Shown piece by piece: positions 29,562-42,004 of a DNA stretch of 64,000 nucleotides; positions within the stretch are counted from its first letter, which is position 1; each line of letters opens with the position of its first letter. Position numbers and translations under genes: made by a program. Source of the stretch: Glandiceps talaboti (taxonomy: Eukaryota; Hemichordata; Enteropneusta; Spengelidae); contig NC_135553.1 of the NCBI RefSeq assembly GCF_964340395.1, forward strand, positions 8,697,001 through 8,761,000, read 5' to 3'. The notes under the pieces are model-generated. The model was not told the DNA's origin. It ran no database searches and was given only the letters and a program-made list of their open reading frames with translations.

Positions 29562-30371
29562 CCATATACCACGACATTTCAAAGACAATGTTTAGAAAAT
29601 AGTCAAACTAAAGTTCACTTTGTACATACACTCTTTGTAAATAGCTTCACCTCTACTCATCAATGTATGTCCATCATGTTTCACTCAGTCAGCAGTGTAT
29701 GGCATGGGGAGGGGGGGGGGCTACTTCTCATATTTGAGTGTATATATATATGTGTGCTGCCCTTTTGGGGTGTTTTCTACCCCTTTGGTCTAAAATGTGG
29801 TCTGTTTTGGGTTTTTTTTAGTCGAAAACAGGGTCCAATTCACTTTATTTATTTCAATTTTGCTTGGACTAAAATGTGGTCCATTGTCCTGTTACCAAAT
29901 TATAGCTGCCATTTATTGCCTCAAAATGTTGCCTCCTAAGGAAAATGTATTTAGGTCTAAACTTTCATCTTTTAAAAACCTGTAATGATCTAAAATGGGG
30001 TATTGATTTTAGGTCTAATTAGGTCTAAAACTGGGCCTGGTGTTTCCAGCACTAGCCACACACCGTACCCCTACCAGAAATGGCCACTGGTACCGCCCCA
30101 AGGTTTGATATGCCACTACTCTGAGTTTACCAGCATCACTTTAAAATGACTATATATGTCAATCATGACATGACAGAAATACAATACTGTACTCTTCAAA
30201 TTCTAAAAATATAACAATACTTTAAAAGTCTGTAAAATGTAATTGAAAAGTGTACTCTTTATTCAAATATACCCACAATCAATTTGATTAAAAGCTGATG
30301 TAGTAGATGGCTATTTATTCATTATTAGCATTACCTTGCTTGAATTGTCTTTGAAATGTCGTGGTATATGG
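29562..30371. repeat. 29-bp perfect inverted repeats about 750 bp apart
   Basis: The 29 nt at 29562-29590 (starting ACCATATACCACG) recur as exact reverse complement at 30343-30371. Similarity stops sharply on both sides. This could mark the ends of an element or be a chance inverted duplication; no open frame of note lies between. Confidence 0.7.
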
Positions 30372-30475
30372 TAGTGACCCAGACCAAAACATAAACATGT
30401 AAAAAGGACATTTCAAGCAAAACACAAAGGTGAATTAATGCCAGTAGTGTATAAATGACAGTCCTACTACATCAG
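30295..30475. mobile_element. small foldback element with CTGATGTAGTAG ends
   Basis: CTGATGTAGTAG at 30295-30306 is repeated inverted at 30464-30475. The next ~45 nt of both arms are similar with gaps (shared blocks GGCATTA/AGCATTA and TTGCTTGAA). Total 181 bp, non-coding, MITE-like. It overlaps the right copy of the 29-bp inverted repeat. Confidence 0.55.
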
Positions 30476-31325
30476 ATTTTTACAACCCAGTATTTATCAT
30501 GTAAGATTTAAGAACACCAAGTAGATATGTTTGAGTTGTGTGAAACTGATAATAGTGATAATATGATTTTCTCACAGTAATCCTTAGCATGGTACAACAA
30601 TTTTATTTATGCTTGTCTGACAGGTCCCCCCCCCTCCCCCTTACACACACAAACTCTGTCATTACATTTCTGAAAAGGGGTACTTGTTATTACTTTTCAG
30701 AAAAGGGGTACTTTTGTGGAATATCGTAATATGTATAGGTATTGCTATCATATGGAAGAAGAAAACATCCAATGTGTCTCCCAAGTACGTAAAAATAACT
30801 TCATAATATATCAGTTCTGCTTCCACATCTCAAACATATCTATGGGTTGAGCAATTTTATTATAATGCATAGATCATCAGTTTCTGGCTCAAATCATTAT
30901 ATTTTAGAATTTTTTTACAGAAAGTTTTCATTTCCATGATTTTACAATAAATAATAGAAATACAGTCTGACTATTAGCCATACAAATCATGGACGGAGTC
31001 AAGTTGTATTTAATACATACTTTCCAGTTGTAAATGTTCTTTTTACCCTGCTAAATGTAAATAGAACAGTTTTTGATAAAATCATCCATATATATATTTA
31101 TATATATATATATATATTTATATTATAGTACTGAACCAGAAAAAGATGAAAATCTTGAGTAAATATGGCATGCTTGGCAGTTAGCTCTGTTATTGGTAAA
31201 TGGTAAACATGATTGGCAGACACTAAACTTATACCACTGTGGAAACCAAGCTTTCACCCTACTAAGATAGACACATTACAACCAGAAACAGTGAAGTAAA
31301 GCACTTTCTCAATATGCTACACTCG

Positions 31326-31572
31326 TTTATAGCATTCACATCAAGTATAAAAGTATACTGTTTCAATTGGTTTATGTACAAGCCCAGCATTTCTTTCTAA
31401 TGTGGTCAATTGGCAAATGAAACTATACTTTTACACTTGATATGGATGCTATAAATGATTGTGGTACATATTGAAAACGCTTTACTTTGGTGTTAAGGGT
31501 TGTACTTGATATGGATGCTATAAATGATTGTGGTACATATTGAAAACGTTTTACTGTGGTGTTAAGGGTTGT
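31326..31572. repeat. 69-bp tandem duplication plus inverted copy
   Basis: Two direct copies of 69 nt start at 31435 and 31504 (ACTTGATATGGATGCTATAA...). The start of the unit is also present inverted at 31326-31359, forming a hairpin with 31422-31454. Confidence 0.8.
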
Positions 31573-32206
31573 AAACTCTAAAAGTATTCTTTCTTGATGT
31601 GATAGATGTGGGTGATAGCAATGTCTTTGTTGTGTGGATATTATCACCTAGTAATCAAGACGAGTATAAACACTGGAAATCCACCAAATATATACACTGT
31701 AAAATCACGGAAGTCATTAGAAATATGTCACCCCACTGTAAGTATAACATCCATGCAATATCTTATAAGTTGTATAAACATGTCATACATTTACACTGTA
31801 AGAGGTACATTGCTCCGCCCTCATTATCCTTGAAAGGGCTTGACTGATGTGTGAGGGCGCCCTGTCACCATGTACCTTACACACTAATAAACATGTTACA
31901 ACAATAGTTTTTAGTTTGTGTCTATCTTAGTTAGCTGAAAGCTTGCTTTCCACTGTTGTAAGTACAAATACAGGACAAGTGCTTAATATAGAAAAATTAC
32001 AGCAGCTATTCTCTGAATTTCAATAAAGTTCTACTAAACACAATGTTGGACCTTTGTGTTGTGGAATCAAGCAATGGAATTTTATCAGTTTGTCGAATTC
32101 TTCAAGGTTTACTTATAAGTATCACATCGACATACTATCGTATTTATACTCGATATTGTAGTATTTGATACCATAAATCTTTGAATACATGATTCTGAAT
32201 CTTAAA

Positions 32207-32575
32207 AGTGGCACAAGCTGAGTTTAAAAACATTTTACCTAAATTGAAAATACATACATAAAAACCCAATTAAACTAATCTGGTACCGTAATGTTTATGT
32301 CATTGCATGCATTCTGTGACATCACAATGCCTTCTGGCATTGTTAAAACAGTTGACTGCATAATAAGGATAATACCTCAAAATAATTTAAATACAGACAA
32401 TACATTATGTCATTAGATTGCTTATAAGTTACATCTGAAAACCAGGTTTTAGTTCAATCAATCTGAAATGATGATTATAAAGTATGCTTCAGTAAGTAGA
32501 GAGGGTATACCGCTCTTACCTTTTGAACATGCAGCAAAAATTACGGCTATAAACATAAACTCAACTTGTGCACCT
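32207..32575. mobile_element. MITE, GGGGCAYAAG family, copy 1
   Basis: Ends are inverted: left AGTGGCACAAGCTGAGTTTA, right the complement of AGGTGCACAAGTTGAGTTTA. It is flanked on both sides by TTAAA, a possible target duplication. The internal block AAGTATGCTTCAGT is shared with the copy at 61910. No coding capacity. Confidence 0.75.
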
Positions 32576-34230
32576 TTAAATTTGTATTTGATACAAATTA
32601 TATTTACACTGTAATTGTTAACAGTATGTACATATTGGGTTTTGAAATATTTTGAGTAAAATTCTCATATTTACATGATAACCATTAAAAATTCATGTGT
32701 AAAATATTTCAAAATTCCAGTAGAACTGACACTATGTAGTAATAATATACCATCACAGTATATTTATGATTAGTGGAATGTTTGGCATTAACATATCGGT
32801 ATTATGATCTTATCGAAATATACAATTACATTATATGCAAAAAGTGTAATCCAAAACTTTAAAATCTGCCAATTTTGCTGCTGTTTCTTTATACATGCAA
32901 TGTATACATGTCACTTGTCTTTGTGCTCTTATTGAAACCTAAGCTAAGAACTTGTCCAGTTGAATGAACTCATTGGTGAAAACTTCAAGTGCGTTCAGAA
33001 ATCTGTCGTCATTTATACATCATAAAATTGATCCCAATGACTGACACTAATATGAGTTAGATGTCATATACATTGGTGTTCTGTGTGTATACACACAGCA
33101 TACTTACACCATTTGGCGCAAGAATTGTGGTGAGATGCCTGCAGACCTACTTCTAGCTAGCTCTCAATAATTAATGTCCATATGCCGTCACGCTGTAAGG
33201 TCAGAGGTCAACTTCAGGAGTCAAAACTGTTTGAGGTGATGTGTTTGATCTCGGCTGTCACTATATATAGTCTTACCATGCACCAAAAGTTTGGAGATAA
33301 TCTCAGAAGCCTGTCGACTGCACATTAACACTGTTTTGATGATTAACTTGAAATATCCACAGAATATGCTACACTTTATAGCAGTATAGATCTATAACAA
33401 GGAATCTCTTATCAACACAAGTATATATATATATATGTAATTTTCAGTAGTTAATATCTGCTTGTTATCAGATAATTACGTCTTTACTCAAGTTTCATCA
33501 CAAAAAAATACAGTTAATTTACACGAATAAACAAAATGCTATGATCCAGGTCATCAATCCATAGAAAATTTTGGCAACTTTAAAGTGACATGACTATCAT
33601 TTCATTTTATTCACCTACAGAAGTGTGACCTCTGAACTCTGACACCACCTGACCCTCACTGAATATGTTGAGAAGCTAAGCACACAAAATAATAGGTCTG
33701 TACTCTGAATGCCATTATAGCACCACGAACTAATGGATTCAGGTCCCAAGTATGGCATGTATCGGTTACATGAAACACCCGTTAACATCTTCTGCTCCTC
33801 ACGTCCACATATATATTTTTTGTTAATGAGTTTATCCAACTGGACATGCTCAAGATGAATGAATAATCTGGTTAATATATGCTAACATGATTTTAAGCAG
33901 ACCATTCACTCATCTACATTATGATATGTCTGCCATTTACCATTATCCTTTGCAAAAAATACAACTTAAATATTTTCAAAAACACAGCGCTTTGAGCGTA
34001 ATGCAATATACTATAAATTATGTAAATTGATAAACATGTAACTTTATAAGTTACACTATGTAGTACGTAACACTATATAATATCTACAACACTGAAGATG
34101 CCTATTCTAACTGATACACACTAACAAAGACCACTAAAAAGTAGGTTGTAGTAAAGAAATTTACTGACATGACATGTAGTAAGTTGGTATTCGTATTTGC
34201 AATTAGTACATATAGGTGACTGGTCTGAAC

Positions 34231-34562
34231 TAGTCTAGAAACTATCTGTGGCTTCGAATCTCTGTTCACATCTAGAGCCCAATGAACTGCTTAGATTAAA
34301 ATTGAAATTAAAACGAAGCCACCCATTTATAACAGTAGTCATAATGCCAATAATAAGTTTAATATTTGGGGTAGTTATACACAATGTCCAAATATGGTAC
34401 ATTTATCATACCAAGACACTACATATGTACACTGTTTACATCATTCTGACAGTTGGGGGTTCACTCATTTGCATGAACAACTTTTGGTTCATGATTTCTG
34501 ATTGAGCTAGATGGGGTGAAGAGAAATCTTGAGATCTGAAGCCACAGATAGTGTCTAGACTA
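34231..34562. mobile_element. MITE, TAGTCTAGA family, copy 1
   Basis: Inverted ends TAGTCTAGAAACTATCTGTG (left) and the complement of TAGTCTAGACACTATCTGTG (right), 332 bp apart. The right half aligns over about 110 bp with the element at 47262, including TTGTTCATGCAAATGAG, which holds an ATGCAAAT octamer. Confidence 0.8.
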
Positions 34563-35040
34563 GGCCCAATGCAAGTAAATTGGCAATTTATATCAATTAA
34601 ATGGTAAACAAGTACAATAACCTCAGTTCTCTGCAGTGTGACAGCTTTTCCTTATATCTTTTTTAATATACAGTCTTTTCCCTTTGCACCAACTGGGACT
34701 CACAAATACCACTGGTGCAATCACTGTGTTTAAAAGGAGTGCTGATAAACACTTTAAAATTTGCATGTGTGATAAAGCTGTACACATAATTTGAATACCA
34801 ATACCATACATGGAGTACTGTACAATATCCAATTTATATATCAACTTTTAGCCTATCAGAAACCATTCAAATATCAACTGTTAGCCTAAGAGAGAAAAAA
34901 TGCTATTCCAAGACTCTATACATCAGAAAGTTAGAAGATATATCATGCCAGTTTACTTGTTGTCATAATGCAGTCACCTTTATGTATCTGTCCCCATAGT
35001 TACAGTAATATCATCAGAATGGGATTATTGAATCTTACTA

Positions 35041-35288
35041 CTAAACCTGAGGAAGTGCTATATCATGTTGTTGGGGTATAAATTCTGACTGAATTTCACC
35101 ATTATCAACAGCTTGAACAGCTTCAATTGTACCTTCAGCTTCATCCTCCTCTGGTTGTAGTATCATAGCATCTGTGAGTTTGTCACTACTGTCTTCAGCA
35201 CCTACTGCTTGTATTGGACTAGCCACGTCTTCATCTTTCTCATCATCATCATCATCTATTGGCTCAAATTGGTTGGCTGGAATATTAT
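35041..35288 (-). CDS. distal alternative terminal exon of paralogue A
   Basis: Acceptor AG at 35289-35290 with a good pyrimidine tract. It enters in phase 1 (G|AT gives Asp) and encodes an acidic tail ending ALPQV, then TAG. It is almost the same sequence as the exon at 36216-36466, with a run of five Asp near its start. Confidence 0.75.
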
Positions 35289-38200
35289 CTGTTACCAGGA
35301 AAAAAAGATGGTTACTCACAAATAATCAGTGGTCGATCTCACTTTGAGTAAATGAGAAATGGGTATGTATTTCCAGTTTGTGCATGCTTCTGCCATGCAC
35401 TTCCCAATATTTTTATGCATGGTAACATTTCAATACACGAGGAAGCATCAGATGCATGTATACAGACATTGTCATAAACAACAGTTTTTACAGCACCGTC
35501 AAGATGTCACTATGTCGCGGAAGAAATATCAGCTCTTGTTTTGAGAGAAAACGATGTTGAGACTCGATACAGTGATTAAATTTGCATGCTTGATAAATCT
35601 GAACACACAATTTGAATACCAATGCCATACATGGAGTACTTAAGCAATAAACCACCCCCTGGGGATGGTATACCAAGAGGTTTTGACCAGTGAACGAAAT
35701 ATATGCACGAGCGATAGCGAGTGCATATATTGAGTTCACTGGTCAAAACCGTGTGGTATACCATTCCCAGGGGTGGTTTATCGCTATTATATTATACCAG
35801 TATATTGAAAATGTCGGAAACAAGATAAGACGCAACATTTTCTGGTTTCATTTGCGCCCCCATCCCTGCACGGACTACAACATTCGTAGACGAACAGTGA
35901 ACATCAAAATTTGGACGCGTGCCAACTGTGCATTATCGCTCATTTTGAAGCGCTAGTTCGGTGTCTATACCAATCAGATCTCTAAATTTGCGCCATCAAT
36001 ATACTGGTATAATATAATATGCAATATCCAATTTACCATATGAATATCAACTTTTAGCCTATGAGAGAAAAAAAATGCTATTCCAAGACTCTATACATCA
36101 GAAAGTTGGAAGATATATCATGCCAGTTTACTTGTTGTCATAATGCAGTCACCTTTATGTATCTGTCCCCATAGTTACAGTAATATCATCAAAATGGGGT
36201 TATTGAATCTTACTACTAAACCTGAGGAAGTGGTATATCAGGTTGTAGGGGTATAAATACTGACTGAATTTCACCATTATCAACAGCTTGAACAGCTTCA
36301 ATTGTACCTTCAGCTCCATCTTCCTCTGGTTGTAGTATCATAGCATCTGTGAGTTTGTCACCACTGTCTTCAGCACCGTCTGCTTGTATTGGACTAGCCA
36401 TGTCTTCATCTTTTTCAGCACCATTTATTAGCTCAAATTGCTCAAATTGGTTGGCTTGGATATTACCTAATGCCAGGAAAAAAAAGACTCACAAATAATC
36501 AGCGGCCGATCTCACTTTGAGTAAAAGAGAAATTGGTATGTATTTTCAGTTTGCGCATGCTTCTGCAACATACTTCCCTGTATATTTATGCATGGCAACA
36601 TTTCAATACCCGAGGTAGCATCAGACACATGTACAGACATCATTGTTAACAACAGCCTCTTTTTCAGCACCGCAAGATGACACGGTGTCATGGAAGAGAT
36701 GTCAGCTCTGATTTGCGAGAAATCAATGTACAGACATGTCATAAACAGTAGCCTCTTTATGACATCATCAAAAATTTAGATGCACCGTCAAGATGTCACG
36801 GTGTTGCGGAAGAAATATCAGCTCTCTAGTTTGCGAGAAATCACTGTGGAGACTGGACACGGTGATCACTTGTGTCTATTACCTACATCCTTTGCAGTCA
36901 TTTACTTGAATTTGTTGTGGGTGCAATAATTGAATCAATATATTATACTTTTTACTTTCATCGAAATTTAAAGTTATCTCTAGTCCTGATTAAATCCCTT
37001 GATCTAACTATTATTATGACACAAATAAAAGTTACAAAACAAAACAACACATAACATAATTCTATGACATAAAATCTATGTCTGTTATGAATTATATTTA
37101 CCATTTTTTTGCCACGAGCAGTGATTCCTCAAAAAATCCATCAACTTTTTACGATAACGCAAGGCAAGAACTAATATTAGAATAAAACTGACGACTGATA
37201 AAGCTATAGCAAGAATGAGCTCTGTTTTGCCGTCCTTTGCGATGACATGTTGTTCTACATCGTCATTGGATGATGGTTCTTGAGTAGTGTTTTTGAGATT
37301 GTTGTCTTCAGATTGCTTCATATGTTGTATCCAAGCTGAGTAAGTAAATGAGAAAGAACCATTAATATCTTTCATGATTGGAAGGCTATATAACATATTT
37401 TATCAATAATTTATACAGAATGATTCCATGTACATACTTAGTTATTTTATACTTCGATGAAACCTCAAAGAATAGTTCCCCCAAAAACCTAGTAAATTTA
37501 GAGTTTTGACCACAAACATGGCCACCATTCGACCAAATTTGAATATGTCTTGAAACAAAGAGACATACATATGTCCCATAAGATGCCAAGTTTGTGCCAG
37601 GTTTACCGTTTGAATGAAATTGGATATTGCATGTCTGAGAAATGATGTATTATGGACAGATAGATGCACAGACGGACAGACACACACACACACATATGCA
37701 CAGACAGGACCCATTCTAATAGTCCCCTCTTCAGGAGACTAAAAAAACCTAACACAAGTGAACCAGATATGACATTTATATACATGGTACATTTTGTACG
37801 TCTGTCAACAGATTTGATAATAGAATACAGGAGTGAAGTCAACTTGGCCAATTACAATCTATATAGTATACTTCTATATGTGTAGTATGTCACAAATGAA
37901 AACTTACCAGCACATTCAACTTGATATGAGTCACTTGTTCTCAATTCTTTGCAGTCATGGCATGTCGTTTGAAAACACCAATACCCAAGTTGACAGTCAC
38001 TCTCAACTTCACACTTGTCAACTGTTGATGGAGTGCCGATATTATCATCACTACCACCACCACCACCACCACCACCACCACCACCACCACCACCACCATC
38101 ATCATCATCATGGCTAGCATCATCATCTTCATCCTCATCCTCATCATCATTTCCAGTACGAGTCACATTACCTGTAGTACACAAAATGATTATTAAACCT

Positions 38201-39514
38201 GCACTAGCTGCAACTGGGACATTTTTTTTCACCAAGTAACTAAAGATATAGTCACTGAAATGGTCATTTACTTACAAAAAGACATTGTATCTGTTAATTA
38301 GAAGTCAATATTATCCATAGGTAGTGTAGTGACAGGTTTATATCTAGAGCAAAAGCTTGGTTTTGAATCTGTCACCATGTTCAAAGTACACTTATAGTTG
38401 TAACTGGAGTATCATTTTACAATGAGAAAACCACAACATATTCAGGTTGGCAACTGATAAAATACCATAGACGGGGCTCCATCAATGGTGGAGGGTCTAT
38501 GAAAATACCAATAATTAGACATTGTACATGTTAGTCAGTGGTCAACATTATCCACTGAGCTTCTCTTCTTCGATGAGTTACCAGTACTTCTGAACTAAAT
38601 TCAGTGACTGAATTTAGTATTTTGGAAATGTATGGTTTTACGATACAGACAGGATTTCACAGAGAAAAGTCAAAAGAATTATTAATATGCAAATATTTTT
38701 GTGGCTAATTTTCTGAAGATGGATCAGCACGAAGAACTTTGTTATATACCATGTATAATGCCATTTTCAGTTGTGACTTTATTTTCCAGCAAGATATTGG
38801 AAATTAATATATTCCCCTGGTAATAAAAAAACTGATGTTTTAATATGTTTCAGTTTTCCTATGTCATCTTTTGTCACATCTTTTTCCTTTGTTATGTCTC
38901 GGAGTCCTTCTGACTGGCACAGCAGATATTAATAGTCTGACTACCAAGTACATAACAGCTGGATTACATGCCAACAATAATTAAGTAATAGATAGTCAAT
39001 GAGTTCAGGAGGGTTATGTGCCAATAAACGAGGGGGTGTAGCCCCCGAGTTTTTGGCACATAACCCTACCGAACGAGTTGTCTATCTTACTTATACTATG
39101 GCGTGATTGGCTCAAACGGATCTTTTTCAAAGTTTTGTGTAATTTGTTGCATGCAAATTGAGTGCTGAGCGTAATATAGGTCACACCCCTAAGAAAGAGT
39201 GGGTTATGGCTCCATATAACCAACCGAAATCAAAGTCTCTGATTGGCCAAGTCGGTCTAGCCATAGTATAAGTTATTATCATCTTAATTTAAGTTTTATC
39301 ATGACTGACCTTTGCACTTGATTGGCCTATCCATTGGGCCCCAGGCAGCACATGGTTCACAGGATCCAGGTGGAACCAAACATGTGTAGTCATCAGGACA
39401 GTTGTCATCTACTTGACATTCAATGACATCATCAGGAATGGGATTACAAGCTACGTATGTTAATGCCACCAACAAATTCAACAAGATAGTGACATCAGTT
39501 ACTTTGGTTCTCAT
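35041..39514 (-). CDS. cysteine-rich type I membrane protein, paralogue A
   Basis: Function unknown; a predicted single-pass surface protein. Coding exons in gene order: 39514-39310, 38171-37908, 37335-37102, then either 36466-36216 or 35288-35041. All internal junctions are phase 1, giving 317 or 316 residues. Features in order: signal peptide (about 1-23); Cys module 1, C-X5-C-X5-C-X6-C-X2-C-X11-C; an Asp/Glu-rich linker with about 15 glycines from a (GGT)n run; Cys module 2, C-X5-C-X5-C-X4-C-X2-C-X12-C; an AW juxtamembrane start; a transmembrane helix (LILAIALSVVSFILILVLAL); a basic stop-transfer (RYRKK); an acidic tail ending in Val. The DC..G.WC spacing faintly recalls Dickkopf/colipase-type knots, but I do not claim homology. 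Paralogues lie at 53449 and 62452 on the same strand. Module 2 lacks two Cys that both paralogues keep. Confidence 0.8.
35641..36020. mobile_element. bipartite foldback insertion with known empty site
   Basis: Left part: a hairpin with ~65-nt arms (35643-35710 / 35719-35784) and the palindromic loop region GCACGAGCGATAGCGAGTGC. Right part: a 235-bp module bounded by inverted ends (ATTATATTATACCAGTATATT at 35787 and its complement up to 36020) with CCAATCAGA near the right end. The duplicated copy at about 34815 (TACT|GTACAATATCC) lacks the insert, giving its limits. Confidence 0.8.
36216..36466 (-). CDS. proximal alternative terminal exon of paralogue A
   Basis: Acceptor AG at 36467-36468, phase 1 (G|GT gives Gly), ending PLPQV then TAG. 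It is a tandem copy of the exon at 35041-35288. It cannot be spliced onward because it ends with a stop and no donor, so the two are mutually exclusive last exons. Which is used, or both, is not visible from sequence. Confidence 0.75.
38982..39275. mobile_element. second bipartite foldback element
   Basis: A hairpin of ~54-nt arms (38982-39094, loop flanked by GGGGG/CCCCC) is followed by a module with inverted ends ACTTATACTATGG (39089) and CCATAGTATAAGT (39261), with GATTGG just inside both ends. Same plan as the insertion at 35641 but different sequence. It lies in the intron of paralogue A, about 35 bp from the donor of the first coding exon. Confidence 0.75.
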
Positions 39515-40379
39515 GGTTTGGCACTGTTTTCTGAAATAAAAAAGTTGATAAATTCCATTCATCACGGATGTAAACTTTGTCTTACTCATGAAAAAATGAC
39601 AGTAAAATTTGTGAGCATAAGAACTCTCTGAATCCGCAAATAAACAGATAACAAATACTCATCTGCCATGCAGTTAATATTATTTTTTGCCCTATTTGGA
39701 TATTTATAGAGAGCTAAAGGAGGACCTAAATTATATGCGGAAAAGACTATATCTGCTAAGACTCAATGAAATAAATATTAAATCATACACTTTTACAAAA
39801 GGTTCCTCCATTATTTCAATTGACTTTCTCAGTGTTTACGACGCTAGTATAAAATATAGTATTTCGGAAATGCAAGTGTTCTGAGCATGCGTACATCAAT
39901 GTAGTGATACAGTGCAGTAATAATCACAGACAAGTGTCTGTGGAAAATGGATGGATAATATTTGAAACACATACATAACCTATGCTAGACATATATGATA
40001 TGCATGTAGTGTTAGTTGATGACAATGCGCACCTACGATATATATATGTAAATTCCTGAAAAATGGAAAATATTAAATAAAAGATTTTATATACAATGTG
40101 ATGACACTGGCAGGCTACATTTTGTACGTCATCGTGGTAACGTCAAGCCGTTCCACAGGCATTTGTTTCCCGAGTTATGTCTCAGAATATTTCTATCAGA
40201 ATACAATAAAATGTGGATAATATCGTTAATATTGACGTACATAACCAACTATATACGAAAGGGGTAAAATTACACTTGTTTCTGTGATCGCGCAGGTTCA
40301 CTCACTGCGAAAGAAGACACGTGTCACAAATGCCTGTGAGCCGTTCCTAAAATGTAGATAGACGAATAACGTTACTTAC

Positions 40380-40580
40380 TTGTCAGGAAGATAATATTCA
40401 GATCTCTCGGCTTCTCATTTATGAAGACAGCCTCGAAAGTCTGGAGCACTCTGTGATCATTCAGTGACGATGTCTGTCTCCTCGACAGTGACCTGATATG
40501 AGTGTACAGAATAGAATGGGAGACGAGACTGGGCGTGACAGTACAAATACACACAGACGCATGAGCTATATTTAGCTCGC
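40380..40580 (-). promoter_or_regulatory. probable 5' non-coding exon and promoter of paralogue A
   Basis: On the minus strand a consensus donor (CAA|GTAAGT, donor at 40379-40378) ends a likely first exon, matching the acceptor at 39531-39532 just before the start codon. A TATA-like CTAAATATAG lies at about 40567-40576, roughly 30 bp upstream of a plausible start site. Assignment is inferred. Confidence 0.4.
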
Positions 40581-41390
40581 CGGGGATTTCCCACCGCCAC
40601 TACGTCACAGAGAAGGTGGTCAGAGTTACGTTTCCTAGAGGGCGCACCAACACCGCTGATCTGGAAGGTTGGGGGAGGGGGACTCCAGTAAACGATGGTT
40701 GAGTTAGAAAAAATACTGCGGAATGAGTGCAGTAATATAACTAATCAACTGTGTTTCCACCTTTGAAAACAAAATCCATGTTTTATTGATAGCAAATAAC
40801 AAATTGCACGAGAGTACAGCTCAGCTCAGCGATGCTGATGCGGGAACAAAAATTTTGTACTTGTAGTTAGTTCGCAGAATTTAAACACCAACATATAAAT
40901 ACGCAGAAAGCAGGCAGAAAACATTTACATACTGTTAACAAATTTATATGAAATTATAAATTTATGGTTTACTAGAACATAAGCGGTAAAAATTATAGGC
41001 ACAGAATCAGAAACGTTCAAGATTTCACTGAGCTCATACAGTATCACAAACTTAATAAATAATTTGCATATGATACAATAGTTTAGCCATTGTTGCCTTA
41101 TTTTAATTTCTTGCTTTCATACTTAAATTCATTCTTAATTCTCATACGTCATTATCACCACAACCACCATCATCATCATCCCCATCATCACCACCATCAC
41201 TATTATCACCACCACCACCACCACCACCATCACAACCATCATCACTATCATCACCACCACAACCATCATAATCACTATCATCACCACCACCACCATCACT
41301 ATAATCACCACCATAATCACCACCACCCCCACACCCATCATCATCATCATCATCATCATCATCACCACCACCATCATCACAACCATCATC

Positions 41391-41422
<32 letters not shown>

Positions 41423-41973
41423 CACCACCATCATCATCACCTCCACCACCACAACCATCATCATCACTATCACTTCAACTTAAATTTCTGTATAACTATA
41501 TGCTAGTGCTGCATTGATACTTTTTCTGGTTTAATAACAAACATCGGTTTCATGTTCTCAGATATACGATATTATGATTACTGAAGTCCAATGAAAAGTG
41601 GTTGTGTACATTTCATTTGTGGCATTTAGGGCAAATAAAGCAGAGTATCAAATTATGCTACACCAGAAGACGTGATAACCTGGGATTGGCTTAAGTTAGG
41701 GTTTCCTAGCTTCAACATGAGTTCACTGAGAATATTGATTATATCTCAAAATAAAGACAACAAACTGCCAGAAAAACAACAGTGGGTGCCTCTGATGCAA
41801 GTTCACATGATGATTTTATCAGTTTGTTTATATCTGTGAAAGTTATAATGTAGCAGTATAAGGTATAACATTCCTTCAGTAAACAGAGTTATGGGATCTG
41901 GAGTCATGTAGTGGTTATACTTTGATAAGTTAACCACACTAATTCCATAGCATGTCTTTGTCTCATTCTTTAA

Positions 41974-42004
<31 letters not shown>

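Larger units (their letters stand above)
28695..34230. other. gene-free region rich in inverted repeats
   Basis: No exon is recognised between the esterase and the convergent minus-strand gene. Open frames here are short and lack domains. The region carries microsatellites and several inverted repeats listed separately. Confidence 0.55.
34740..36870. repeat. ~1-kb tandem duplication carrying a terminal exon
   Basis: About 34740-35570 and 35580-36870 are direct copies of the same segment, each containing one terminal exon of the minus-strand membrane protein gene plus flanking intron. The second copy has gained a ~380-bp insertion (35641-36020) and further small internal repeats near 36660-36850 (blocks like CACCGTCAAGATGTCAC). 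Confidence 0.85.

Noticed and set aside
41090-41506. Long His-rich open frame (and the Met/Val-rich frame opposite)
   Set aside because: It is a translation of the (CAT/CAC)n microsatellite with no splice context or conserved flanks.
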